NCBI GenBank assembly: GCA_026018925.1
Contig: JAKSZU010000003.1
Location: 9,142,236 to 9,206,235, forward strand
Reading direction: 5' to 3'
Source of the DNA: Tupaia tana
Taxonomy: Eukaryota > Chordata > Mammalia > Scandentia > Tupaiidae
DNA length: 64,000 nucleotides
The notes beneath the pieces were generated by a model. The model had not been told where the DNA came from. It searched no databases and was given only the letters and a program-made list of their open reading frames with translations. Below, one piece after another: positions 20,681 through 31,958 of the stretch (the stretch's first letter is position 1; each line of letters opens with the position of its first letter). The translations under genes and the position numbers were made by a program.

Positions 20681-22635
20681 CTTTACTTTTGTAACATCTC
20701 ATCTGTGTTAGAGCTTTTACTTCATTTTCTTTTCCTTGTTTTTCACCATGATGGTATCATGCTAACTATCCTTTTTCCTGAATAGTTCCATAGGATATTT
20801 TCCAAAGACAAGTTGAATGAAATGGAGCTGAATAGCACCAGTTTTTTTTTTTAAAGTAACCCAATAGTTATTAAGCCTTATTTTTTGGACACTTATTCAA
20901 AAGGGAGGATTTAAAAGAAGCTATCTAATTTTCTATTCCCCAGAATGCCTGGTTGTGCATAATTGGCTAACAAAACCCACTGCTTATTAGCTTTGTCTCA
21001 GTGCTTCAGAAAAAAAAATCCATAATATTATTACCAACTTGCACCTATTACCCTGATTGCTTCAAGGAGGAAAAAAACAAACAAAAAACAAACACAAACT
21101 AAACCAAAGCAAAAACACTACTTTCTCTGCATAAATTGTATTACAATAGCTTTAAATCAGAGCACTTATCTTTAATGTTCTCTCCCTTCCACATTGTCCC
21201 TCCTTCCCCTACTTAGTTGAGAAAACTGTGTTCAGAAGCTAAAAAGGAGTGGTCATCAGTTTGAAGTTTTAAATTATTCAATTCCAAAAGCAAATAAAAT
21301 TTTCATATGTTCAGGGAAATCTAGCACAGCTCTACAGATACCCATCACATTGCACAAGAAACAGATAACCTTCCATTATCCAAGAAAGCTTTATTACAGA
21401 TAGAAACTGCAGTGTAGATTTTCTGTAAATCAGAGATTTCATCAGCTTGTCTCAGGTTTAACTAGAAAACACTGTGATTGTATATGTATGACTTCAATAT
21501 AACAAATATATTTGTTCAGCTAAGTGAATTCTGTTAATTTGTTGAAAAGAACCTGTTAAGTGAATCATTTAGCATTCTATACACAAAACAAAGGGTGATA
21601 ATTGTGCAGATTATTCTTTTTTTTACTTATTGAGTTGCTAACAAGTGAACAAAAGCAGCCTGTATCTATCCTTGGATTTAAGTAATTAGGTTCTCATAGA
21701 TTGAGGTTTTAATTTAGGACGATCCCACTTGGGGTAGTATGTAAGCACCTGAAGAAAACAGACTGGAAGCAGAGAGAGCATTCAGAGAGCTGTCGGGAAA
21801 TGAAGGCTTAGCCAAGTACGGGTGGCTGCTCAAGGGGAAGAGGCCAGGCCAGAGACGCAAGACATATGGCTTCAAGACATTGTAGAGGTGAGTGAGTAAG
21901 ACGCAGAGATGTGACAGAAGATTCTGGCGTGGAGGACTGGGGCAATGGCAGTGTCAGCAAACAGGGAACAATAAGAAAGAAAGAAGAGCTAGTTTCCGTA
22001 ATGAAAAAAGGAAAATTTTGTTTGTTTGCTTGTTTTTCTGAAAGACCTTTCAGCCATTCAAATAAAAATATCAGTAAGCGTTGGAAATCCTGGCCTAGAT
22101 CTCAAAACCCAGCTTAGGGTTGGTGATTAGCTGTGCGAACCAGTCTTTAGAATTTGGATTACAATGAGACTTTCTAGAAGGAGTCAAAAAGGAAGGAAAT
22201 AGAGAGTCATTTTTATTGTAGATGCAATATCTCATCACCGTCTCTAAAAGAAAAAGATACTATAAAAATACCAAGTGCCCACAGAAGTCACTGAGCGTCA
22301 GAACTGAGAAAGAAGGCTTGGATTTCACTCTATTAGAGCAGGAGAGTTAATTGCAGAAGAGAGACTGTGTGAGCCCTGGACCCTTGGAAGGCTGGAAGTA
22401 ACGTCATCCCTTTGGGAGGTCAATGAAGAAGAGTAGGCGGTTCTCACTGAAGAAGCAAGCGGGAGTATAAGATTTTGATCTCCTTTTCTGATTTACTTTC
22501 ACAGTGTTTTAGATCAGGATGTCATGTTTGTTTTATTAAAAGAGTTCAGGTTGAGAGAGTTGCTTTGTTTTGTTTTTGAGAATTAGAACACGATGGCATC
22601 AAAGTAATATGGCTAATGAAAAATAAGAAGGCTAT
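20681..22635. other. unique intronic DNA
   Basis: No repeat recognised. 21720-22480 is less AT-rich and purine-rich, with a 68-residue open frame (21911-22117) of unknown meaning. Confidence 0.4.
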
Positions 22636-22900
22636 GGGACCAGCAGGTGGCGTGGTAGTTAAGGTGCTAGACTCCCACATACTCCACCATGGTTTGAGTC
22701 CTGGACCTGGTGGCTTAAAACTTATGCTGGATTTCTGTGCGTGCATTCACCAAATCCAGAGAGGAGAATGGAGGAGAGGGAGCTGCAGTGTGTCCATTCC
22801 TCCTGCGGGGCGATTTCTCACTTTCTGTCTTTCTGTCTTTCTCTGCCTTTGCGGCGACCATATGCACCCTATAGCAAAAATCTCTATTTAAAAAAAAAAA
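22636..22900 (+). mobile_element. tRNA-derived SINE, full type
   Basis: GGGACCAGCAGGTGGCGTGG to CCCTATAGCAAAAATCTCTA plus A run, running into an AT tract. Confidence 0.92.
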
Positions 22901-23086
22901 TTATATATATAATATATATATATATATATTATATGTATATAATATATCTATAATATATGGTATATATAATATAATATATCATAATATATCATATATATAT
23001 GTTATATATATTTTTATATATATATAATATATATGATATATTATATTATATATACCATATATTATAGATATATTATATACATATGA
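22901..23086. repeat. long AT-rich palindrome (52-bp perfect arms)
   Basis: Arms at 22931-22982 and 23033-23084 are exact reverse complements over 52 bp, checked base by base, with a 50-bp AT-only spacer that is itself partly self-complementary. The arms contain non-repetitive markers (GTATAT, ATCTATAAT, ATGGTATA), so this is not just (TA)n. Confidence 0.95.
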
Positions 23087-23475
23087 AGGATAGAGTTGGA
23101 TGAGAGGCAGGGAGAACGCCCCGGTAGAACTTGCCCCTTGACAGCCTGCCAAGGAAGCCAGCTGGGTGTGGGTTTATCCAGGTGTCAGCTAATCCCCATG
23201 TGGAATGCTGCTAGTTTGGGTGATATGAATAATGCTACCATAGAAACTCACATGTAGACTTTTATGTAAATATACACTCACATTTTTCTTGGTTAGAGGG
23301 ATTGCTGAGTTTGTTTAAGGAGTTGCCAAACTGTTTCTCAAAATGGCTGTACCGTTTTCATTTCTAACAGCCAAGTCCCATAGAAAACCATTCAGCCCTG
23401 GATATTTTCAGATTTTTTTTTTTGTTTTATTTATTTATTTAATTTTAGTAGTTCTAATAGGTAGCAGTATCTTTT
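23087..23475. other. unique intronic DNA, possible LINE-1-like relic
   Basis: GGATTGCTGAGTTTGTTTAA and AGTTGCCAAACTGTTTCTCA recall the antisense of intergenic relics seen in many mammals, but I cannot place it in a family. Confidence 0.3.
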
Positions 23476-23748
23476 TTTTTTTTTTTTTTTTTGGAGAGGT
23501 TTTTCGCTATAGGGCGCGTGCGCTCGCCAGACAGACAGAGAGAGACATAGAGACAGAAAGCGAGAAATCACCCCCCAGGGGGGATGGTCACGCCGCAATC
23601 CCTTCTCCTCCATTCTCCTCTCGGGATCTTGGGCACGCACGCACACGCGCCCGGCGTGAGTTGTAAGCCACCGGGTCCAAGACGCGAACCACGGTCGACT
23701 ACGTGGGAGTCCAGCAACATAGCCATTACGCTAACTGCTGGTTCCCAA
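23476..23748 (-). mobile_element. young tRNA-derived SINE, GGGAACCAGC subtype
   Basis: Target-site duplication GTAGCAGTATCTTTT on both sides (23461 and 23749). CpG-rich body (GGGCGCGTGCGCTCGCC, GCACGCGCCCGGCG absent of decay) and head CTAACTGCTGGTTCCC, which reads GGGAACCAGC in sense. Confidence 0.96.
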
Positions 23749-23968
23749 GTAGCAGTATCTTTTTGCAATTTTAATTAGAACTTATGACTAATGATGTGGA
23801 GAACTGTCATTAAGATTTAATTATTAAAAAAAAAAAACACTGGAGAAAGTAAACAGACCCAAAGATTTTAAGGAGAGTGAGATACTGGAAAATTAGGAGA
23901 ACCCTAGAAAGACATATTTCTGACTAGATATGCTCTAAGAACATTTGGAAATGAAATGATTGGAAGAG

Positions 23969-24225
23969 CGGGCCAGCAGGTGATGTGATGGTTGAGGTTC
24001 TAGACACCCATGTAATCGACTGTGGTTCAAATACCCTACACAGCAGCTTGAAACTCATGTAGGGCATGTGTGCATGCATGCCCAAAATCCTGAGAAAAGA
24101 ATGGAGGGGATTGTGGAGTAACTATGCCCCCTGGGGGTGATATCTCACTTTCTCTCTCTATGTCTTTCTCTGTCTCTCCGCTAGCACATGCGCCCTATAG
24201 CAAAAAAATCTCTCTAAAAATATTG
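23969..24225 (+). mobile_element. tRNA-derived SINE, full type
   Basis: GCGGGCCAGCAGGTGATGTG to CCCTATAGCAAAAAAATCTC. Confidence 0.88.
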
Positions 24226-25140
24226 AGAGATTATAATGGAATAGAGATTGTGTACATGTATCAGTCTGAGAAAGAGGAAAGTCATTATTTATGTTCAAAT
24301 CAAATGAAAAATTTCACATTTTGAAAAGATAAAATTTAAAAATAGTAATTTACTTTGCTAAATCTTACCCTAAATAAAACATTATTTTTTGTTGATTGTC
24401 TTCTTATAAAAGCATTTAGCTCTACATTTGGAAGTATATTTGCATATTCACTGCCATCAGTGCTCATCAAACACCCAGGTAAAGAAATGCTTAGGAGGAT
24501 AACCTGAAGGGAATGAAGTCCATCCGTTCCTCCAGATACTTTAAATATTTCTAGAATAAGCTAGTTAGCAGAGACCTGAATACCTGCACTGAAAATTTTG
24601 GTTACCACTATACAATTGTGTTTACTGAATTGAGTTTTGCCATTTTTTTCCAAGGGGCTACACTGAGGAAATTAAGAAGTCCCTTAAGAAATTTGTGTCT
24701 GTATTTTCATACAGATGTTGTTCAATATTTTGTTCCTTGAGTACCACAATTTCTTTTACAAGAAGATTGGATGACTTTCTTTCTGGGCTCAGTACCAGGA
24801 GTATTATGCCTTTATAAGCAACTGCTTAGATTTTTATTTTTACAAAAAAGATGAATCTTGCAATTGGTTGTGTCTCCATTTGTATGGTACTGAAGAATCT
24901 TAAAAGTTTTAGACACACTCTCCCCCCTCAAACATGCACATGCAAATTGTTGTCCTTAGTATTTTTTAATTGAAGTAGTATAGAAATAAAATAACTATTA
25001 TAATCAGTTAGAATAGGAATTATTTAATTTAAAGAGCAAAATTCTCTTTCCAGTATTTCCCTATTCCTTATTCCATTCTCCCTATTTACTTACACCTCTA
25101 CAGCAATTTGTTCATTTACCAGCTTAGAAATTGCTTATTG
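24226..25140. other. unique AT-rich intronic DNA
   Basis: No feature recognised. Confidence 0.45.
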
Positions 25141-25408
25141 GGGGACCAGCAGATCACGTAATGGTTATGGTGCTGGACTCCCACACAGTCAACCATGATT
25201 CAAGTCCCAGACCCAGTGGCTTAAACTCACGCCAGATGCATGTGCATGTGTGCCCAAAATTTCGAGAGGAGCTGGAGGAGAGGGACTGTGGCATGGCAAT
25301 CCCCCCCCTCCCCAGGGTGATTTCTCACTTTATGTCTCTGTGTCTCTCTCTGTCTTTCTGGTGAGCACACATGTCCTATAGCAAAAACCTCTCTAAAAAA
25401 ATAAGAAA
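25141..25408 (+). mobile_element. tRNA-derived SINE, full type
   Basis: GGGGACCAGCAGATCACGTA to TCCTATAGCAAAAACCTCTC; the central patch has been altered to CCCCCCCTCCCCAGGG. Confidence 0.92.
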
Positions 25409-26808
25409 TTACCTACTGACTTCTTAGATCAATTAGTAGTTAACACTATTCAAAATACTGCTACTACAGCTACGAAGGAGTAGACTTCTGAAACAGCCAC
25501 ATGGGAAAATCTGCTCAACATGGTTCTAAGAGAACGAAGACCACGATGTTTTATTTCTTTGATATAAAAGTTCAATGAAATATTAATACAAAGTTAATCT
25601 CTGGTGATGGAAATTAGAAAAGTGGTTGCATGAGGGTGGGGAGAGGAAGTACGTGAGAAGGGTACTGGCAAGGGAAATGTCTGGAGTAAGAGAAATGTCC
25701 TGTATCTCCTGGGGATGCTCCTCGCATTTCTCCCGATTTTTACACGATCGTTTCCTTTTCTCTCCCAGGGCCCCTGTGATCTCTCTTTGCATGCTTATTA
25801 TCATCGCATCCCCATGCCTCTGGGAAAGCTTTTTCATTACCATCTTGTCTCCTCCGGTCAGACTAGTGTGCTCTACTTTTATGTATTTATTTTTATTATC
25901 AGACATACAGTTTGGTAAATGGTGAATGAGCTCACTTTTGCTATGTCAAGAATACCAAGAGTCTAAGAAATGTAGATGGTTGGGAGTTTGGGAATGAATA
26001 GTTATTCCATTCATTTAGTCAGGCAGTAAACAGGCTCTGATCTCTGGCCACTGTGGCAGAAGCACCAGATCAGAAGGACCTAAGCGGTAGAATCACAAAC
26101 TTCAAAGCTGACCGAGATACTCCAAAAACAGCCAGGTGGATAATCAAAAAGAAGTCATGGCACTAGAGTGAACAGGTTTGGAAGTCTAGGATTCTGCGGG
26201 GCACCCTACAGAATGGTGCGGGGTTGACGGCTATGGATCGGGGAAAGTCCCCACTGTCAGGAAATGCTCTGAGTGCTGTGAACGTCCACCTGGAAAAACG
26301 TGATGAGCAGACGCCAGGTGATGCGGCCTGATTTGGAAGGGTACCAGATGCAGGATTTTGTGAAGGGCCTCCTTTTCTTCCTGCCATAGCAGGGAGTAAC
26401 ACAAGCCTGGAAACTCACATCAAGGTTGCCAAGTGGAAAAATCTATCCCTACATTTTGATATAAATTGTTATCCTGGGGAAAATAAAATCTAAAATCCAT
26501 CAAGAAATCAATTTTTGCTTAAAGAAAAGTGATGATAGTGATCACAGGTTAATGACGTCGACTTAAATAGTACTCAATATGTGTTCCTACCCCAGTAGAG
26601 ACACTGTGTATTTTCAGAAAATCAGGCGTCCCACTTTAGGTAATACTTGTGTCTTTTGCCACTGTTTTCCTCTGTAATTTCCCACGTACGAGACTACTGT
26701 CAGTAGGCTAAAGGCTTTTTCTAGGCTTACTTACCTGTTTGTTTTGGGAACACATTTCTTCTTTGCCTTAAACAAAAGATCTAGCGTCTCACTCATTTGC
26801 TAAAACAT
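25409..26808. other. unique intronic DNA
   Basis: Open frames at 25583-25925 (both strands) and 26163-26402 have no recognised domain. 26160-26400 is GC-richer than its neighbours. No repeat family identified. Confidence 0.4.
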
Positions 26809-26818
26809 CTTGTGATCT

Positions 26819-27080
26819 TTTTTATTTTTTAATTTTTTTAAATTGTTTTTGCTACAGGGAGTGTGTACTCACTGGGCAGAGAGAGAGGGAGAAGCCATCC
26901 CCAAATGCTTTCTCCTCCATTCTCCTCTCTGGATTTTGAGCACTTGCACACATGTGTGTGCGTGTGCACACACACACACTCTCACACGTGGCATGTTTTT
27001 CAAGTCCGTGGGTCTGGTACTCTAACGGTGCAGGCAACCATGTAGGATCCAGCAGTCAACCTCCACACCATCTGCTGGCA
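26819..27080 (-). mobile_element. tRNA-derived SINE with expanded CA tract
   Basis: Target-site duplication CTTGTGATCT at 26809-26818 and 27087-27096. Body TTTTTGCTACAGGGAGTGTG, CTTTCTCCTCCATTCTCC, an enlarged GTGTGCGTGTGCACACACAC stretch, and ACACCATCTGCTGGC. Confidence 0.87.
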
Positions 27081-27197
27081 CACACGCTTGTGATCTGCTA
27101 TGTTAGGGCTTTTGAAAAGTGAAGTTTTAATGAGGACTGAATGTACTTATTCTCTTAATAAAATACAAGTAAGTTACACTTCAGACTCTTGATAAAA

Positions 27198-27291
27198 GAG
27201 ATTGCAATGTGGCTGTCATCCCTGAGGGGTGTTTTCTAACTTTCTCTCTCATAAGTGCACACAGTTTTTGGCAAATTAAAAAAAAATAGTT
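27198..27291 (+). mobile_element. tRNA-derived SINE, 3' portion only
   Basis: GATTGCAATGTGGCTGTCAT, CCTGAGGGGTGTTTTCTAAC, TAAGTGCACACAG and A run. The tRNA-like head is missing. Confidence 0.7.
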
Positions 27292-27329
27292 ATTATTTAT
27301 CTCAAGTGAAAAATAAGAAGGAAGAAGAA

Positions 27330-27543
27330 ACAGAAGAAGGATGCAGAGGCAGCAGCAGCAGCACTAGAAGAAGAGTGATGGGCAACCTGAGTTGTTATTT
27401 CTCCTTCATTTCTCCATCCTGTTGTGATTTGGCACACACACCCAAATGTACAGTGAGTTTCTTCAAGCCACTGGGGCCAGGATTCAAACTGTGATTTGTC
27501 ATGTGGGGTCCAGCTCCCTTAACCACTAGCTTTTGTACAGCCT
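27330..27543 (-). mobile_element. tRNA-derived SINE, old
   Basis: CTCCTTCATTTCTCCATCCT, TTTGGCACACACACCCAAAT, AGCCACTGGGGCCAGGATTC, CATGTGGGGTCCAGCTCCC. Preceded by a GCA-repeat stretch (27345-27363). Confidence 0.7.
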
Positions 27544-27730
27544 AGCCTGAAGTATTTACTGGTCGGCGTACTTCACAGAAAAGATTTGCTTCCCTCTCTT
27601 TTAGAGTATCTGCACTATGTTTGAGTAAGAAGAAGCATTTAGTGCACTAGGTGGGAAATTTCCAGTTAATAACAGAGAGTTTACATGATGCTAAAATTAA
27701 TATTGTTACTGACTTTCAAAATTGTATTCT

Positions 27731-27999
27731 TTTTTTTTTTTTTTTTTTTGGAGAGATTTTCGCTATAGGGCGCGTGCGCTCGCCAGACAGACAAAGACAT
27801 AGAGACAGAAAGCAGGAAATCACCCCCCAGGGGGAATGGCCACGCTGCAATCCCTTCTCCTCCATTCTCCTCTCGGGGTCTTGGGCACGCACGCACAAGC
27901 GCCCGGCATGAGTTTTAAGCCACCGGGTCCGGGACGTGAACCACGGTCGACTACATGGGAGTCCAGCGACATAGCCATTACTCTAACTGCTGGTTCCCC
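27731..27999 (-). mobile_element. young tRNA-derived SINE, GGGAACCAGC subtype
   Basis: Exact 15-bp target-site duplication CAAAATTGTATTCTT at 27717-27731 and 27999-28013. Clean body GATTTTCGCTATAGGGCGCG to CTAACTGCTGGTTCCC. Confidence 0.96.
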
Positions 28000-28013
28000 A
28001 AAATTGTATTCTT

Positions 28014-28634
28014 AAAAAATTCCCTCTACCATATATTTGCAGAATTTTTTGGGAAAGTAACTCTAAAGTAGCATTGAGGGTTTCATATTTTATTGTATTA
28101 CTCTTTACTTTACTAAACATGAAGTTTTGTGAAATATATAAATGCTTGTCAATCATAAGTTTTAAAAATACAAAAAAACTGTCCTTCTAAGCATATATAC
28201 AAATCGGTCAGTAGGAGAGATTTAATAGTAATGACATGTAATTCACAAGCTTCTGTAAATTGATTTTTCAATGATAAATTTGGTTGGCACTTTCGTGTAT
28301 CTACAAAGCACTTATTATGTGACAGTTGTCTGCATGAAGGTTGAATTTTAAAGGATACTGTTACATACAAGAAAAATTCAAAATCACTTTAACTTTCACA
28401 TTTTTGATGCAGATTTCTAAATCTTAGAGGTTTTATAAAAATCATCAGTCTGTCTTAATTGGTATTTTCTTCCTTTCACACCTTTGAGAAATGCTGCAAG
28501 TAGCTACAAAGGAGTCAAATTATGTGGAAAAAATGCTCCTTTTGTGAGACTAATGAGAGTTTAGTCATTGCTACTAAAAAGTTATGCACTATAGAGGACT
28601 GGCCTTTCTTTCCTCTCAGTAAACAGTGCCATTC

Positions 28635-28638
<4 letters not shown>
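28014..28638. other. unique AT-rich intronic DNA
   Basis: Nothing recognised. Confidence 0.45.
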
Positions 28639-28669
<31 letters not shown>

Positions 28670-28817
28670 TTTAACTATAGGGCAAGAGGGCTCACCAGAG
28701 ACAGAGAAGGGGAGTGGGGAGTAAGAAACCACCCCTAGGGCAGATGGCCACACCACAATCCTTTCTCCTCCGTTGTCCTGTCTGTATTTTGGGCATGTAT
28801 TGTACACAAGCCTGGTG

Positions 28818-28853
<36 letters not shown>

Positions 28854-29174
28854 GAGAAGTTTTTTTGCTATAGGGTGCGTGCATTCGCCAGACAGACAGA
28901 GAGAGACATAGAGACAGAAAGCAAGAAATCACCTCCCAGGGGGGATGGTCACGCTGCAATCCCTTCTCCTCCATTCTCCTCTCAGGATCTTGGGCATGCA
29001 CACACATGTGCCCGGCGTGAGTTTTAAGCCATCAGGTCTGGGACGCGAACCGCGGTCGAGTACATGGGAGTCCAGCGACGTAGCCATTACGCTAACTGCT
29101 GGTTCCCAAGCCTGCTGCAATTTTTAAGGCACCAGGTCCAGGACTTTTCACCCACCACGCCATCTGCTGGTCCC
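28639..29174 (-). mobile_element. tRNA-derived SINE split by a younger SINE (outer element)
   Basis: The outer copy runs 28639-28825 (ACTATAGGGCAAGAGGGCTC, CACCCCTAGGGCAGATGG, CTGTCTGTATTTTGGGCATG) and resumes at 29126-29174 (AAGGCACCAGGTCCAGGACT, CATCTGCTGGTCCCC). Confidence 0.93.
28826..29106 (-). mobile_element. young tRNA-derived SINE, GGGAACCAGC subtype, nested
   Basis: Target-site duplication CAAGCCTGGTGCAATTTTT (28807) and CAAGCCTGCTGCAATTTTT (29107), one mismatch in 19, itself part of the outer SINE. Head side CTAACTGCTGGTTCCC. Confidence 0.96.
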
Positions 29175-30371
29175 CACACTTTTCAATTTTTTACTTTGAA
29201 ACTGTAGAGGAGCTTGGGGTGCTAATGACCACAATAGGCACATGCTTTGGAAAAATGTGTGAGAAAATAAAATACAATTTTGTCAAACTTTGTGAAAATA
29301 AAGAGAGAAGTAAAATATGTAGGTCAAATATACCATCTAATAAATAGGGTAGAAGTCAAATGTATAACCCAAATGTGGTATGTTAAAAGTGATCTCTCAA
29401 ATATTAAATTAAATATGCAATATCAAATATCGAAAATAAATTGCGACGTGTCTAATTGAAAAAAATCCTTATTTCCAGCTGCAAGTCCAATTCTCAAGTA
29501 ATGGGAGTGAGGAGTTTGTCACCAGGGCCCTGCTTTGCTCGTAGCAGGTATCCAGTATTCAGTCCACGAACTTTTCTGAGCCCAGGTTCCGGGTTTGAAA
29601 AAACTGCACCCCTCCCAAATGTAAAGTTCCCTGTGGGACATGAGTAGTACAGGGTGTTCTAGAACCTTTTAAATAAGAAAGTGATACATAAATACTAGAT
29701 TTTATTTTTATTAAATCAATGGTTGTACCTCCCTCTATGTTTCTTAACTTTCCCGAAAACTACATAAAAGGAGACATTTCACTATCTACACCTTTGTATT
29801 CAAAACAATGAATGGTATCGCCTACACCATTCTTTTGAAATGCTTAAAACTGCAATTAGGAAAATGTCTTAAATCTCAACATACGTGGATGTGAAAAGAT
29901 GTACATAAAGCACAATACACTGATGCTGTGAATCATGAAAAAGTATCTATTGTATGCATTTGTTTATAAATAACAAGTGCACCATCCCTGAAGAGGTGAA
30001 TTTAGGTAGAGCACTCTCTGTCACTCCAAATATCTCAGATTCCCTACGCTATGGTGAAATCGCAAACGTGATCGATCTAAATTTTCACTAATTATTTTTC
30101 CTTCAAATTTCTTTGTATATTACTTTTTCAGTTGCTTCACAAAATGAAAAAAACAGGTCAAATAATGAAAAGGCCCAGAGGTTTCCTTCTGTGAGCTCTG
30201 GACAGCTGTGCATACTGTCTTCTCTGACACCTGTGTCCTTGGAACAGATTACCCTATTTGCTATTATGCTACATTTTATATTAAGTTATCCTTCTGTTAT
30301 TCTTCTAGGAACTTCCCTTTACTTAGGGCAGAAGATGTTACTGATTCCCATCTTAAAAATGATACAATGTG
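29175..30371. other. unique AT-rich intronic DNA
   Basis: A small GC-richer island near 29500-29650. No family recognised. Confidence 0.4.
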
Positions 30372-30641
30372 GGGGAACCAGCAGTTAGCGTAATGGCCAT
30401 ATCGCTGGACTCCCACGTAGTCTACCGCGGTTCGTGTCCCGGACCCGGTGGCTTAAAACTCACGCTGGGCGCGTGTACGTGCGTGCCCAAGATCCCGAGA
30501 GGAGAATGGAGGAGAAGGGACTGCGGCGTGACCACCCCCCCTGGGGGGTGATTTCTCGCTTTCTGTTTCTATGTCTCTCTCTGTCTGTCTGGCGGAGCGC
30601 ACGCGCCCTATAGCGAAAACCTCTCAAAAAAAAAAAAAAAA
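30372..30641 (+). mobile_element. young tRNA-derived SINE, GGGAACCAGC subtype
   Basis: GGGGAACCAGCAGTTAGCGT to CCCTATAGCGAAAACCTCTC and A run. Target-site duplication GATACAATGTG (30361) and GATAAAATGTG (30642), one mismatch. Confidence 0.96.
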
Positions 30642-31014
30642 GATAAAATGTGTAACTTTCTTACTTCAAACTCCCCGGGGGATTTCCTTCCAGCACAGGA
30701 AAAGGAAACCCCCGCCTGCAGGTAGCCTACAGGCCCCTGCAATGGTCCTGGCTCTCCTCCCTCCCCTCTGCTCCTCCCTCCATCCCTCCGCTCCAGCTGC
30801 ACTGGCTGCACTAACTGCCCCTCAAACGTGCATGGTGGGCTCAGGGCCTTGGCACTGGTGCCCCTTAAATATGCAACATATGCAATTTATATATATGTAC
30901 ATGCATATATAACAATATATACATATTACATAATGTAACATATGTAGAGTAAATATACGTATTAGCATTGATGGACAGTAAATCTACGTATATGTTACTA
31001 TCTGACTCACTTTG

Positions 31015-31165
31015 CCCAACTATGAGTGTTAATACCATGAGAACTAGAACTCTCTATACTGATTATTCGATCCCCAGTGATTTGAACGGTACCCAGAAGG
31101 CTCTTAAATATTATCTAAGTGAAGTAGCGAATAAGTGAATGGCTAAATAAATGAATGTATATATA
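31015..31165 (+). mobile_element. L2-like LINE 3' end
   Basis: AATACCATGAGAACTAGAAC, GATCCCCAGTGATTTGAACG, ACCCAGAAGGCTCTTAAATA and AAATAAATGAATG follow the order of L2 3' ends (GCCTAGCACAGTGCC... TTGAATGAATG). Heavily decayed. Confidence 0.5.
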
Positions 31166-31280
31166 AATGAATCATTTAACAAAAAGGCCAAAGTTTTGTC
31201 TTGGTCAGTTAAATGTCAGGCCTGGGGCTAGAGAAGAGTATCTGCTGCTCTAGAATCATGCGGATTAAGAGTGAGGTATT

Positions 31281-31382
31281 GGGGCAGACAGGTGGCATGG
31301 TGGTTAAGGTGCTGGACTCCACACAGTTCGAGTCCTGGACCTGGAGGCTTGCTTTCTCACTTTCCCTTTCTGTCTGTCTGTC

Positions 31383-31460
<78 letters not shown>

Positions 31461-31524
31461 TTCCTCTCTGGTCAAATTAAAATAAGTAAGTAAATAAAGT
31501 TAAATAGAATAATTAGAGAAAATA
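31281..31524 (+). mobile_element. tRNA-derived SINE, short variant with expanded CT/CA tracts
   Basis: GGGGCAGACAGGTGGCATGG, TTCGAGTCCTGGACCTGGAG, (CT)n then (CA)n at 31368-31459, GGTCAAATTAAAATAAG tail. Flanks TAAGAGTGAGGTATT and TAAAGAGTGGAGTATT look like a target-site duplication. Confidence 0.88.
31368..31459. repeat. compound (CT)n(CA)n microsatellite
   Basis: About 40 bp of TCTC-type repeat changes directly into about 40 bp of CACA within the short SINE's linker. Confidence 0.95.
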
Positions 31525-31559
31525 ATAAAGAGTGGAGTATTACGAGTGAACTTTAAAAC

Positions 31560-31958
31560 AGGCAGAAATGGAAAGACTCCAAGGCTGGGAAGCAGAGGGC
31601 AACTCCAGACCCAGAGACTGCACAGGGATTGGAGGGGTAGGGGTGGTGAGGAGGAACTCAGGAAAAATGATTGACAGACATGGGAATGCATATAGAGAAA
31701 GCACACAGGAAGCGGAAGGGTATACCACAACACAACAAGAAAGGGACGTTGTCAATATCACATCTCCCTCTCTCTCAAAAAGAAGCACTAGAATGAAAAT
31801 CGAAGTTGCACAACGTAATGTAATGTTCTTTGTTGAAGATGATGAATGTGGTAATATCCTTGATGTGATTAAGACAGTGTGCATGCTTTTGAAAACCATA
31901 TTGAACCCTAGAAAGATGTATTGTACAATAATTAAATGTAAATAAGAAGTTATAAGTA
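31560..31958 (+). mobile_element. LINE-1 3' UTR fragment
   Basis: The end (GAAAGATGTATTGTACAATA, ATTAAATGTAAATAAGAAGT) and the upstream GGTAATATCCTTGATGTGAT match the LINE-1 3' ends at 60180-60280 and 63830-63930. The 5' limit is uncertain. Confidence 0.55.

Noticed and set aside
21720-22480. Possible additional CNTNAP2 exon or pseudogene in a less AT-rich block
   Set aside because: No open segment flanked by AG and GT on the minus strand matches CASPR2, and no other protein is recognised.
23568-23768. Possible functional tRNA genes at SINE heads
   Set aside because: A and B box motifs are present, but the acceptor and anticodon stems do not form a proper cloverleaf and each is followed by a SINE body and A tail.
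26163-26402. 79-codon open frame on the minus strand in a GC-richer patch
   Set aside because: No domain recognised and no exon-like splice signals; unsupported.
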